Source of the DNA: CAZXEU01 sp965207385
GTDB taxonomy: Bacteria > Bacteroidota > Rhodothermia > Rhodothermales > Bin80
DNA length: 64,000 bases
Assembly: GCA_965207385.1 (NCBI GenBank)
Contig: CBDBLZ010000021.1
Span: 1,302,001-1,366,000 of the forward strand
Direction: 5' to 3'
How positions within the stretch are numbered: position 1 is the first letter of the stretch; each line of letters begins with the position of its first letter. The position numbers and the translations under genes were made by a program. The notes beneath the pieces were generated by a model. It saw nothing but the letters and a program-made list of their open reading frames with translations. It made no database searches and was not told the DNA's origin. This document shows, piece after piece, positions 35,984 through 44,842 of the stretch.

Positions 35984-36715
35984 TCATGGGCCGTCACCTG
36001 CCCGAAAAAACAGGCCATCGACCTGGAGAAGCTGGCCGGAGGCAGGATCCTCCACGACCGGCTGCACCGACATCAGCACGAATCCCTGCTCCTCCAGGAA
36101 GGTGACCAGGTCCGTCATGCGCGCTTCACCCGCGTACATGGGAACGAGGGACATTTCGACCTGGATGCCGCAAATGGCCGGCAGGCTCTCCGCTGCACCG
36201 TCCAGTATTCGCCTTTCGTAGCCCTGCGCATCGATCTTGACGAAGGCGCGCTCGCCCGCGCGGTAATGGTCGCGAAAAATGTCGTCGAGGCGTGCAACCG
36301 CGACGGTTTCGCTACCGACAAACCTGGCGCCGGGATAAGCAGCAACGTGCCGCGGGTCCGATTCGAGGAAGGAGCTGCTCTCCGAATTGGCAGCCACGTT
36401 GAGCCGGCGACGGCCCGCCTCATGACCGAGGGCCGCATGCACGACATCCCAGGCAGCATCGCCGCGCGAGCGTGCCTCAAGCTGCGCAAACGGAGCGGCC
36501 AGCGGCTCGAAGGAAACTATCCGCCCCCGGTAGCCTGTGCTTCTCAGCGCCAGGGCGTAGCCGCCCGAGCTGGCCCCCACGTCGAATACGAGGTTGATGC
36601 CGTGGAACCGGAAAAGGCGCATCCGCCGGGCAACCGGCGAAGTGCGCGGCCGGAAGCGGACAATGTCGAAGCCGGTCCGCCGCACGAGGTGCTTTAGCAA
36701 TGCCCGGGCATTCAT
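35984..36715 (-). CDS. FkbM-family methyltransferase
   Basis: A 243-residue SAM-dependent methyltransferase. The glycine-rich SAM loop is VFDVGASSGGYALAL at about residues 43-57, followed by IVSFEPLAAPFAQLEA; the FVKIDAQGYERRIL motif at about 164 is the FkbM signature. Such enzymes O-methylate sugars of surface polysaccharides, which suits the operon. Its start overlaps the end of the O-antigen-ligase-like gene by four bases, and a 93-base gap separates it from the flippase gene downstream. Confidence 0.92.
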   Translation of the reverse strand: MNARALLKHLVRRTGFDIVRFRPRTSPVARRMRLFRFHGINLVFDVGASSGGYALALRSTGYRGRIVSFEPLAAPFAQLEARSRGDAAWDVVHAALGHEAGRRRLNVAANSESSSFLESDPRHVAAYPGARFVGSETVAVARLDDIFRDHYRAGERAFVKIDAQGYERRILDGAAESLPAICGIQVEMSLVPMYAGEARMTDLVTFLEEQGFVLMSVQPVVEDPASGQLLQVDGLFFRAGDGP

Positions 36716-38145
36716 GTGCCTGCTTCCCGCAATCCGCGGCGGTACGCGCCGCCGGCGAGTCCTGCTGAAAGGCTGAAGATGAACAGCGAATCCTTAAGGA
36801 AGAACGGGTTGGAGGTGACGGTAGAAAGCGTGAAGGCTGTCAGGCTTGCTGCCGCCGCCAGTCCGCACACGCGCATCCACGGGCTCCCCGATTTCATGCG
36901 GTAGGCCTGGATGCCACGCCGTATGGCACCCGCCCAGAAGAACAATAGCAGGCCGAGTCCCCACAGGCCAAACTTGTACCAGAGGCCCACATAGCCGTTG
37001 TGTACCAGCGCATCATAGTCTGTGGCCTGGTGTGCAATGTCGTAGAACAGGTACGACACACCCATTCCATGGCCCACAACGGGGTTGCGCACGACATGCT
37101 CCATCACGGTTTGGGCCTCCCTGAATCGATTGACCAGAGAAATATCTCTCGTCACGGCAGAAGCCACGGAGGCGAAGCGTTCGGCCAATCCGCCAACCAG
37201 CAGCTCTATGTACGCGCCGAAGAAAAGGAAGCCGATGCCGGCGAGCGCGGCAAAGCCGAGTACGCCGAGTCCCAGCATGCGCCGCCGAATGCGCGGGTCG
37301 GCCAGCACGAATACTACGCCGGCAGCCAAAAGGAAGGCCATCCAGTATCCACGGCTCTGCGTCATGATCAGACCGGCAAAGCAGAGCAGGAAGATGCCCA
37401 TGCGAAGCCCCAGGGAGAGCCACCCGCGAGCGAAGAGCACCAGCGTAAGGGTGAACACCGAGCTGACCATGAGAAGGTTGTCGTTGGTAACCACGCGACC
37501 TGTTGCTATTTGCCAGGCCTGCGTGGCACCGGAAAGCTGCTGACTGAATTCGAGCATGTTGCGGGCGGCAACCAGCACGCCAACGCAGACGACGGTCAGT
37601 ACGAGCAGTCTCGGACCATTCTGGTGATCGCGTATGGTTTCCTTGAGCGGAAAGTACAGGGCCAGTAGCGAAAGGGAAAAGATCTCGCTGGCAGCGCCGG
37701 TGAGGCTGCCGCCAAAGACTACGGTCAGCAGAAGGGTGAATGGAAGAAGCACAAGAAACAGAAAAAGGGCCCGGTCTTCCGCCGTGTGCAGAAAGGGCTC
37801 GCGCCGGAAGATGCCCCGCACGGCGTACCAGTGCAGGAGGACGGCGTACAGGTAGAGGCCATAGATGATTTCCGTCAACTGGAATCCGGCCTGGTTGTCT
37901 GCCACTGCCACAAAGCCGACAAGCACGACGACAAGGTTCAGCGTCGGTCGCCTGAACAGGTACACGACCGCAGCCGCAGCAGGGATCAGGGCCGGCAGTA
38001 CCAGAGACATCGTGGCCGAGCCGGACCAGGCCACGAGAAGCACGATCGCCAGGCCCAGCGCCAGCGAGCCTGCAAGTGCAATCCGCCCCCAGTTCCATAG
38101 GGCCTCCGCCGCAGGCACATCCGCCGAGGCTATGCTGACCTGCAT
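36712..38145 (-). CDS. O-antigen ligase/polymerase family membrane protein
   Basis: A 477-residue protein (ATG 38145; a GTG two codons upstream is possible) with about 11-12 transmembrane helices and a large periplasmic loop. The loop contains NPVVGHGMGVSYLFYD, matching the NPxxGxG pattern of the Wzy_C/WaaL superfamily (PF04932 type). It either polymerises repeat units (Wzy) or ligates the glycan; with a flippase, Wzz-like and Wza-like genes alongside, polymerase is more likely. Confidence 0.85.
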   Translation of the reverse strand: MQVSIASADVPAAEALWNWGRIALAGSLALGLAIVLLVAWSGSATMSLVLPALIPAAAAVVYLFRRPTLNLVVVLVGFVAVADNQAGFQLTEIIYGLYLYAVLLHWYAVRGIFRREPFLHTAEDRALFLFLVLLPFTLLLTVVFGGSLTGAASEIFSLSLLALYFPLKETIRDHQNGPRLLVLTVVCVGVLVAARNMLEFSQQLSGATQAWQIATGRVVTNDNLLMVSSVFTLTLVLFARGWLSLGLRMGIFLLCFAGLIMTQSRGYWMAFLLAAGVVFVLADPRIRRRMLGLGVLGFAALAGIGFLFFGAYIELLVGGLAERFASVASAVTRDISLVNRFREAQTVMEHVVRNPVVGHGMGVSYLFYDIAHQATDYDALVHNGYVGLWYKFGLWGLGLLLFFWAGAIRRGIQAYRMKSGSPWMRVCGLAAAASLTAFTLSTVTSNPFFLKDSLFIFSLSAGLAGGAYRRGLREAGT

Positions 38146-38296
38146 GGTCACTGTCTCCGGGTCAATGCCCGCGACTGTTCAATCTGAGTGCCTCGGGAAG
38201 CGACGACGCGCGGCAAAATGCGCGGCCAGCCAGGCGCGGGTGGCATAAATCCGGGCCTTGTGGCGGCACCTACGCAGAAGCACAGTGCGTGCGCTG

Positions 38297-39463
38297 TCAT
38301 GTCCTGGCCGCAGACGCCAGCCTGGCAGCCAGCCTGGCATGGTTGCGCCGCCACCAGTCGAACAGCAATACGTAGGTGACAACGAGCACGAACGCGGAAA
38401 GCGTGGATGCAACCGCGATGACCGACCGCGTGGGGCGGGCCTTCTCAACGGGAGCAATGGCCGCGTCCACCACCTGCACGGCCTCTATACGACGCTGCTC
38501 TTCAAGCCGGGCTTCCTCCACCACGGGTCGCGTGGCCTCCAGAAGGGTGCCGAGCATGGTGGCCTGGAGTTCGAGCTCGAAGAACTGCCGTGCAACGGCC
38601 GGGATGCTGTCCTGGGGCACTGGCATGAGGCGCTCCTGCCCCTCAAGCATGTCCCGATACCGCTGGTTGGCCGCATCCATGGCGGACCTTGCAGATCGCA
38701 CCGCCGAATGCTCCGGGCCGTAGAGTTCGAGCAGCGCCTCGTACTGGATTTCATTTTGCCAGGCAGCCAGCCGAAAGGCCGTCACGCCTTCCGCAAACAC
38801 CTCGCCCTGCGCGCGAAGATCAAGCAGACCGGATTCCTCCTGCAGCGATTCCAGCGCCGTGACCACGGAGTCGAGCTCCGCCTCCGTTTCGGCGTAACGC
38901 TGCTCGACGTATCGCCGAAACCGCCCGGCAGTCTGCGAGGCCAGGTCGGCATTGACGCGGTTCAATTCCTGCACAAAGTGGTTGGCCATGTCCGCCGCCC
39001 GCTGCGGCTGTCGGTCGTAGACCCGGACCACCAGGTGGTTATACTGCTCGTCCACCACAAATTCTATGTTCGAATCCAGTGCCTGGACCGCCGCGTAAAC
39101 CGGGCTGTCGCTGTCTGCCACGTCGTACACCTGCATCAGGTCGAACTGCACTACTACACTCTCCTTCACGGTACGGCTGTCCAGGATGGAGAGATACCGC
39201 TGATAATCTCCCGTAATGCCTCCCAGGAGTGAACTTGCGGCAGGAGGCAAGCTTCCAAGGATGGCACTGGACAGTATGCCGGATCCCGTTCGTGCGGGAA
39301 GCAGCAGGCGCGTCTGTGCCATGAACCAGTTGGGAAGCAGCAGACTGACAATCACCGACAGTATGGCAGCTGCCCCCGTCACAATGATGACCATCCACCG
39401 GCGACGCCACAGCGTGGCGGCGATGGCCCACAAGTCCAGGAGCGCGCGTTGATCGCTATTCAT
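38297..39463 (-). CDS. Wzz-type polysaccharide chain-length regulator
   Basis: A 388-residue protein with a transmembrane helix near each end (about 23-42 and 350-370) and a long helical periplasmic region between, rich in Glu, Gln and Ala with AETEAELDSVVTALESLQEE as coiled coil. This is the Wzz/PCP topology. It has no C-terminal tyrosine-kinase domain, so it is a PCP-1-like form. It follows the Wza-like gene by 11 bases and would control glycan length and link polymerase to the export channel. Confidence 0.88.
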   Translation of the reverse strand: MNSDQRALLDLWAIAATLWRRRWMVIIVTGAAAILSVIVSLLLPNWFMAQTRLLLPARTGSGILSSAILGSLPPAASSLLGGITGDYQRYLSILDSRTVKESVVVQFDLMQVYDVADSDSPVYAAVQALDSNIEFVVDEQYNHLVVRVYDRQPQRAADMANHFVQELNRVNADLASQTAGRFRRYVEQRYAETEAELDSVVTALESLQEESGLLDLRAQGEVFAEGVTAFRLAAWQNEIQYEALLELYGPEHSAVRSARSAMDAANQRYRDMLEGQERLMPVPQDSIPAVARQFFELELQATMLGTLLEATRPVVEEARLEEQRRIEAVQVVDAAIAPVEKARPTRSVIAVASTLSAFVLVVTYVLLFDWWRRNHARLAARLASAART

Positions 39464-39474
39464 ATGCGGCCGAG

Positions 39475-41187
39475 CTAGCGGCTTATGGCCGCATAAGCCG
39501 TTATGATGCTGGTAATGGCGGTTACTCCCGTAACGATGACTTGCGTAAGCTGGATGCGCTGTTGCTGCTTGGTAAGCAGCAGCTGTGCGATTTCGGGTGT
39601 TTCCGCGTTGTCCCTGCGGTCGACGAATATAGTGTCACCGGAGCGCACGGCGGCATTGGCGCCGACTCTGAAGTCACCCGTGCCATCCTCGAACACATAT
39701 ACGGTCTGGGCCCGCGGAGCGGGGCCTCCGGCCATGTCTATATAGTACTGAGCCGTCTGCCCTTCTGAATACTCAACGATGCCGGGCTGCCGGACGCTGC
39801 CCGTGACGACCACGGTAGCTTCGTCCCGCGGAAAGACCAGGCGGTCGCCATCGTAGAGTACAATGTCCTCTGCCTCGCCGGCCAGGATAGCCTCGATATC
39901 CACTATCACGCGGTTGGCGGTATGGGCCGGGAAGGACAAGGCATAGGTGCGGCTAAAGAAGTCCATGTTGCTCGCCTGTCCAAACTCGCGGAAGTTGAGC
40001 GAGTTATTGCGCTCCATAAATGCCGCCTCCAGGCTCGCGTCTTCCTTGAGCCCGCCCGCCAGATCAACAAGCTCGAGAAGCGTCGTCTGGCCATCGTCGA
40101 TGCGGTAAGTGCCCGGATACGGCACGCGTCCGTAGATGGCAGCCTGCGCGATTTCACGCGGGAGCACGTTGATGTGGTCTCCCCTTCGAACGGGCGGGGG
40201 CTGCACTACCCCGCTCAGGAGTTCCTCGACCGCGACCGAGATTACGCCACCGCCGCGGTCACCTCTCGCGATACGGACCTCTCCTAGGCTTTGAAGTCCC
40301 GTGTGGCCGGCAGCGATACGCAATAGGTCGAGCACATTGTCGTCTTCGCGCACGTCGTACTCTCCTGGATAGGGCACTTCACCGGATACGCGCACGGCGT
40401 CCCGCTCCACGTGGTAGGCCGGAACCGTAACGTGGTCACCGTCCCGCAGATAGGGGTTGGATTCGGTGTCGCCGGTCGTGTAGTAACGCATCAGGTCCAC
40501 GGTCCTGGAAGTACCATCGCGGTGCGTTACCCTGACGTTGCGCAGGGAGGGCTTGAAGCCCTCCTGCAAGGCCGGCCGTTCGGCCGTGCCCGACGTGGGA
40601 AGGCATATGCTGTCTTCTGCTCCGGCATTGGGGCAGTAGAGGCTGCGTGCGCGATAGGCATAGCTTACCGCGTTGTCCACCCGGGAAATAGGCAGCATGA
40701 GGTAGCGGCCGGGCTCCGGCACGGCTCCGGATATGTGGACGTAGAAAGTGCGCGTTCGCATCAAGCTCAGGCTGACAGGGACATTCTGGTAGCGCTGTCT
40801 CAGGGCGCCGAGCGCTTCTTGCTGGACAGCAGCCAGCGTTCGGCCCGCAGCGGCAACGATGCCGGCTTCCGGAAGGGCGAGGTTGCCCGAAGCCGATACA
40901 TAAACCGTCTCGCGTACCGGTGCCAGTCCTCCAACGGAGACCGTGAACAAGTCACCCGGTCCCAGGACGTATTCCTCTGCATTAAGCGGACCCTCAAGCG
41001 CCGTGATCTCCGGGTCCATGGCCGACTGCAAGAACTGCTGCTGCAGTTGAATGGTTGGCGTGTCCGTGGGGTTGTCCAGCAGACCCACGCTCAGCGGGCT
41101 GCGCTGCGCAAAGGAGTACACGTTCATCATCGCTGCTGCCAGCACCGCGCACGAGACGGCGCGGCGCACCCCGGATCGGTCAGTCAT
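39475..41187 (-). CDS. Wza-like outer-membrane polysaccharide export protein with SLBB repeats
   Basis: A 570-residue protein (ATG 41187; TTG at 41193 is possible) with a signal peptide ending at YSFAQ. EYVLGPGDLFTVSVGG opens the polysaccharide-export domain, followed by several SLBB-type segments such as VRVSGEVPYPGEYDVREDDNVLDLL and AAIYGRVPYPGTYRIDD. A C-terminal hydrophobic segment (VIVTGVTAITSIITAYAAI) resembles the amphipathic helix of Wza. It is the first gene of the operon and forms the export channel. Confidence 0.9.
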   Translation of the reverse strand: MTDRSGVRRAVSCAVLAAAMMNVYSFAQRSPLSVGLLDNPTDTPTIQLQQQFLQSAMDPEITALEGPLNAEEYVLGPGDLFTVSVGGLAPVRETVYVSASGNLALPEAGIVAAAGRTLAAVQQEALGALRQRYQNVPVSLSLMRTRTFYVHISGAVPEPGRYLMLPISRVDNAVSYAYRARSLYCPNAGAEDSICLPTSGTAERPALQEGFKPSLRNVRVTHRDGTSRTVDLMRYYTTGDTESNPYLRDGDHVTVPAYHVERDAVRVSGEVPYPGEYDVREDDNVLDLLRIAAGHTGLQSLGEVRIARGDRGGGVISVAVEELLSGVVQPPPVRRGDHINVLPREIAQAAIYGRVPYPGTYRIDDGQTTLLELVDLAGGLKEDASLEAAFMERNNSLNFREFGQASNMDFFSRTYALSFPAHTANRVIVDIEAILAGEAEDIVLYDGDRLVFPRDEATVVVTGSVRQPGIVEYSEGQTAQYYIDMAGGPAPRAQTVYVFEDGTGDFRVGANAAVRSGDTIFVDRRDNAETPEIAQLLLTKQQQRIQLTQVIVTGVTAITSIITAYAAISR

Positions 41188-41261
41188 GGGCAATCAGAAC
41201 AGGTGGGCAGGAACCAATGCATCCCGTTTTCGTGCGGCACCTCGTACTCTTGTGAGGTTAC

Positions 41262-42134
41262 GTGGTTCGAACCCGCAACGCTTCGGGCAAGGTAAACTTG
41301 GGCCTGCATGTGCTTCGCAGGCGTACTGACGGATACCATGATCTGGAAACCGTCTTTTACCGGATCCGGTGGTCCGATACCGTCCATGCCCGTCCGGCGA
41401 CAGAATATGTGCTGACTTGTACGGATGTCACACTTCCTACAGACGAGGCCAACCTTGTGACGAAGGCCGCGCAGGCGCTGGCGGCGCGGTACGGCGTACC
41501 TTGCCGCGCGTCGCTGCGGCTGGAAAAGCGACTCCCCGTAGGATCCGGGCTGGGCGGGGGATCAAGCGATGCGGCAGCCACTCTCCGGCTCCTGGCCGAA
41601 TTTTGGCAGCTCGACGTCAGCGAGCGAACGCTGCGCGAACTCGCCCTGGAAATCGGATCCGATGTCCCGTTCTTTCTAGGTGCTCCCCTTGCCTACGCGA
41701 CCGGCAGGGGTGAGGTGCTTCGCCCGCTGGAAGGCTACCGCTTTCCTTTCGCACTTGTGGTGGCCGTGCCCCCTGTGCAGGTCTCGACGGCCTGGGCCTA
41801 CGGGCGCATTTCCCCGAACAACGACGACCGGCCGAATCTGCGCGCGGTAGTCGAATCAAATGACCTGTCAAGATGGCGCGGGGAGCTGGCAAATGACTTC
41901 GAGGCCGTCGTACTGGAGGCGCACCCCATCCTGCGGCAGGCCCGACACCTGATGCTGGACCAGGGAGCCGGCTACGCATCGCTCTCAGGAACTGGAGCCG
42001 CCGTTTATGGCGTATTCGAGGATCCGGGGCTGGCCTGGCGTGCCCGGGAAGCCGCGGTGCGGCGCGGATGGCGTGTGTGGTGCGAACTGCCCGAATCGGA
42101 GTCGAGTTCAAGCGGACCAGTGCTCCCGGGATGA
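41262..42134 (+). CDS. ispE: 4-diphosphocytidyl-2-C-methyl-D-erythritol kinase (chimeric C-terminus)
   Basis: A 290-residue GHMP kinase with GKVNLGLHV at the N-terminus (GTG start at 41262), the ATP loop LPVGSGLGGGSSDAAA near 90-105 and the late SLSGTGAAVYGVF motif. IspE phosphorylates CDP-methylerythritol in the MEP isoprenoid pathway; ispG lies 9 kb downstream. The last ~14 residues (ESESSSSGPVLPG) are encoded by bases that, in another frame, encode an ATPase fragment, so the normal C-terminus near WRVWCEL has been replaced or extended by the inserted DNA. Catalytic parts are intact. Confidence 0.93.
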   Translation: MVRTRNASGKVNLGLHVLRRRTDGYHDLETVFYRIRWSDTVHARPATEYVLTCTDVTLPTDEANLVTKAAQALAARYGVPCRASLRLEKRLPVGSGLGGGSSDAAATLRLLAEFWQLDVSERTLRELALEIGSDVPFFLGAPLAYATGRGEVLRPLEGYRFPFALVVAVPPVQVSTAWAYGRISPNNDDRPNLRAVVESNDLSRWRGELANDFEAVVLEAHPILRQARHLMLDQGAGYASLSGTGAAVYGVFEDPGLAWRAREAAVRRGWRVWCELPESESSSSGPVLPG

Positions 42135-42274
42135 CGAAGTCGATGCGCTCGGCGCTGTCTGATCTCAAGCTGGACCGAATCTTCGTGGTTTTTCCAGGCC
42201 ACGACCGGTTCCTCGTGCACGAGCGCGTGGAGGCCGTGGGATTGGGGTTGGCATGCGCTGATGGGCTGAACTGA
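42098..42274 (+). pseudogene. C-terminal remnant of a DUF4143-type AAA ATPase
   Basis: In the frame one base off ispE, GVEFKRTSAPGMTKSM is followed by ALSDLKLDRIFVVFPG, then ERVEAVGL and a stop at 42274. This closely matches the conserved C-terminal end of prokaryotic AAA ATPases with a DUF4143 nuclease-like domain (EIKR...P...L..D.....VVYPG). The rest of that gene, normally ~400 residues, is absent, so this is a fragment left by an insertion or deletion that also joined it to the end of ispE. Confidence 0.65.
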
Positions 42275-43089
42275 CAGCCATTGGGAAGGGAGTGCATTGT
42301 TCGACGAAATCGAAAGCCAGAGACGATGGAATCCGATCGCGTTGTGGGAGCCTGGACGAGTCGGATTCTGAAGGCATGAGAGATCGTCGATACACGTTGA
42401 TCGGACCTGTCGGGGTGTGCTGCGTCGACGCTGTCGCTGAGGTGATTGATGCCTGGAGCTGGATGCGAGCCGTGCCTTGCTACGCTCCGCCATGCCGAAG
42501 AAGAAGAATCTGACCTGGCCGCCCGGCTAGATCCCTTTTTCGAGACACCTGGAATACGCAGGTCTGGTACTACGGAGTCAATCGTCACAAGGCCGTAACA
42601 ATGCGGGGTGTCGAGCGGTTGCCATGTTCAGTTATTCTGCATTATCCGGACGCGATACTCTGGCCGTTCGACGCCTCTGCGCGCACAACAGATTAAAGAT
42701 GACGGCTCAGCGCGTGGTTATGAGCCGCAAAGCTGCTCAGAGGCGTCAGGCGAATGACCTGCACATACGAGACCCGGGGAGCGAACCCAAAGCCCATGTT
42801 ACAAGCCGGGAGAATTGCGTCGGACAGACGTCAAGGAGTCGCGCCGGCGCAAACGGCTGGATCATGCATGCCGATCGACGCGTCCCGGAGGATATTCGTG
42901 AATGCCCCGGGCCATGAGTCATCGCCAATTGGGCAAGCGGTTCCCAATCCCGAGCGCCGATCAAATGCCCTGTCCGGCTTTCGAGGCATGGCTTCACCTA
43001 GGTGCGCCACTACAGGAAGGGCGCTGATTCAAGCACGCGGCCGATAGACAAAAGGGCATCGCAGCGCACTATTGCGGCAAGGACGCGAC
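42275..43089. other. Accessory spacer between ispE remnant and yhcG
   Basis: About 800 bases with no convincing gene. Short open frames on both strands lack recognisable motifs; composition is more mixed than in the flanking core genes (AT-rich stretches near 42610-42720). Together with the ATPase remnant on one side and YhcG on the other it looks like eroded accessory DNA. Confidence 0.45.
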
Positions 43090-44340
43090 ATGACAGAGTT
43101 TCCCGCGAACCGAATATCGCTTGAAAGGCAGTACCAGTCGGTTGTCGTCGACGTTTCCGAGCTCATTGCCGCGGCACGCCGCTCTGCAGCCCGCTCCGTA
43201 AACGCCGTAATGACTGCTGCTTACTGGCTGATCGGACGATACATTGTTGAATTCGAGCAGGCAGGAGAAGAGCGGGCCAATTACCGGGCAGCGCTAATTG
43301 AACGGCTGGCGGTTGATCTGACTGAGCGATTTGGCCGAGGGTTCTCTCGCCAGAATATCTGGCAGATGCGTCTTTTCTACCAGACTTATCGGCCGGAACG
43401 AATTCTCCAGACACTGTCTGGATTTTCTCCGGGTGAAGCCGGACCGGCCCGAATTCTCCATGCAGCGTCTGGAGAATATGGGTTGTCTACTGCAGAATCT
43501 TTGCAAGCGCCAGAGCCGGGCGGATTCTCGCTGGCATCCGTTGCCCCATGCTTTCGTCTTCCCTGGTCTGCCTATGTGCGCCTGCTTTCGGTGAAGAATT
43601 CACGTGCCCGGCATTTTTACGAGGCTGAGGCACTGCGAGCAGGCTGGTCTGTGCGACAACTTGATCGGCAAATAGATTCTCAATTCTACGAGCGCACCGC
43701 ACTCTCGAAGAACAAGGCCGCCATGTTGACCGAGGGCCAAATACCGCAGCCCGAAGACGCAATACTTCCCGAAGAAGCAATCAAGGACCCGTTTGTCCTC
43801 GAATTCCTGAATCTCAAGGATCAATACTCCGAGAATGAGCTGGAAGAAGCGCTGATTCGGCATCTGGAAACCTTCCTGTTGGAGCTTGGCAGTGATTTTT
43901 GTTTCATGGGCAGGCAGCGTCGCCTCCGCATTGGCGACGCGTGGTATCGGGTGGACCTTCTATTCTTCCATAGGAGCCTAAGGTGTCTGGTAGTCATCGA
44001 CCTGAAGCTCGGGCGATTCACGCATGCCGACGCCGGACAGATGCACCTCTACCTGAGTTATGCGCGAGAGCACTGGGTCCGCACAGGTGAGAATCCTCCT
44101 GTGGGATTGATACTATGTGCGCAAAAGGACGAGGCGATAGCCCGATACGCACTCAATGAATTGCCGAACAAGGTATTGACGGCCGAATACCGAACCGCAC
44201 TACCAGATGAAGAGCTCCTCGCCTCGGAAATCAAGCGTACGCGGGCGGCGCTGGATGCACGCGGCCAACTAGCCGAGAGCGACAGGAAGTCCGAGGAGCA
44301 GCCCTCGGACGCTGGTAACGGCAACGGCACGCGAAACTGA
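43090..44340 (+). CDS. YhcG/DUF1016-family PD-(D/E)XK nuclease
   Basis: A 416-residue protein (ATG 43090; a TTG at 43072 is possible). The N-terminal domain (about 10-100) has AAYWLIGRYIVEFEQ and GRGFSRQNIWQMRLFY, typical of DUF1016_N, and the C-terminal domain has RIGDAWYRVDLLFFHR and LVVIDLKLGRFTHADAGQM, the PD-(D/E)XK core (D...DLK). The linker between them (about residues 100-165) contains two related repeats absent from typical members. YhcG proteins are widespread, often in mobile or defence regions; one has been linked to genome stability. The cellular role is not established. Confidence 0.9.
   Translation: MTEFPANRISLERQYQSVVVDVSELIAAARRSAARSVNAVMTAAYWLIGRYIVEFEQAGEERANYRAALIERLAVDLTERFGRGFSRQNIWQMRLFYQTYRPERILQTLSGFSPGEAGPARILHAASGEYGLSTAESLQAPEPGGFSLASVAPCFRLPWSAYVRLLSVKNSRARHFYEAEALRAGWSVRQLDRQIDSQFYERTALSKNKAAMLTEGQIPQPEDAILPEEAIKDPFVLEFLNLKDQYSENELEEALIRHLETFLLELGSDFCFMGRQRRLRIGDAWYRVDLLFFHRSLRCLVVIDLKLGRFTHADAGQMHLYLSYAREHWVRTGENPPVGLILCAQKDEAIARYALNELPNKVLTAEYRTALPDEELLASEIKRTRAALDARGQLAESDRKSEEQPSDAGNGNGTRN
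43399..43477 (+). repeat. Two palindromic repeat units inside the yhcG gene
   Basis: CGAATTCTCCAGACACTGTC (43399 onward, continuing to 43422) and CGAATTCTCCATGCAGCGTC (43450 onward, to 43473) share 18 or so of 24 bases at a 51-base spacing. Each contains an inverted repeat: TCCAGACA-C-TGTCTGGA (43406-43422) and ATTCTCCA-9 nt-TGGAGAAT (43453-43477). They stay in frame and encode ARILxxxSG-like segments. Confidence 0.8.
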
Positions 44341-44842
44341 GGACGGTAGAGTTTACCTGGTTCCCGGGGCGTGCAAGCCAATCGCTAGAGTCGATCTACC
44401 ATGTTCGTAGTCTCAGTGCACTCCGTGCGGGAGAGCCCGGTTTCGCAAGCTCACCCGGTAACGCTGCATTGTTGTAGGGTGTGGCATCCGAAGCTCTCTT
44501 CGAGTACTCCATTCTAAGCGTTACTGATTCCGTGCGATGCGCACCGCACGGAATCATCTGACGGGGATTCGCGGCCGATAAGCTGTCCGCAGCGAGATTG
44601 CTGGCTGGCGGTTATCCGATTGGTGTGTCCTAACTGCAACACTCGGGTCCTCGGCTGCGCCATTGTGTCGCCCTCAAGATCCTTATCGCCGCCTGTTGCC
44701 TTTGCTGGCAACCTGTTGTCGCAATCGCACCCCGATTTCTCCATATTCCCGGCATTCCTGAACTGCTCCCAGTTGCGCAATGCGCCGCGAAGGTGTTCGC
44801 GAAATGGGCTATTCTTCCATATTTCTCAACCATCCCAGGATC
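44341..44842. other. 502-bp spacer before the sulfatase gene
   Basis: No gene recognised. It contains one strong perfect inverted repeat at 44526-44555, listed separately. The bases just before the sulfatase ATG are AT-richer (44790-44840), consistent with a promoter and leader, but no clear consensus is visible. Confidence 0.5.
44526..44555. repeat. 11-bp perfect inverted repeat (hairpin or operator)
   Basis: GATTCCGTGCG (44526-44536) and CGCACGGAATC (44545-44555) are perfectly complementary around an 8-base centre that itself contains TGCGCA. There is no T-run on either side. It may be a transcription terminator hairpin for yhcG, a binding site for a dimeric regulator, or a mobile-element end. 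Confidence 0.7.

Noticed and set aside
41617..42588. A 323-codon minus-strand frame across the ispE end and the spacer
   Set aside because: It is Arg/Ser/Pro-rich and opposite ispE and the ATPase remnant, without any motif.
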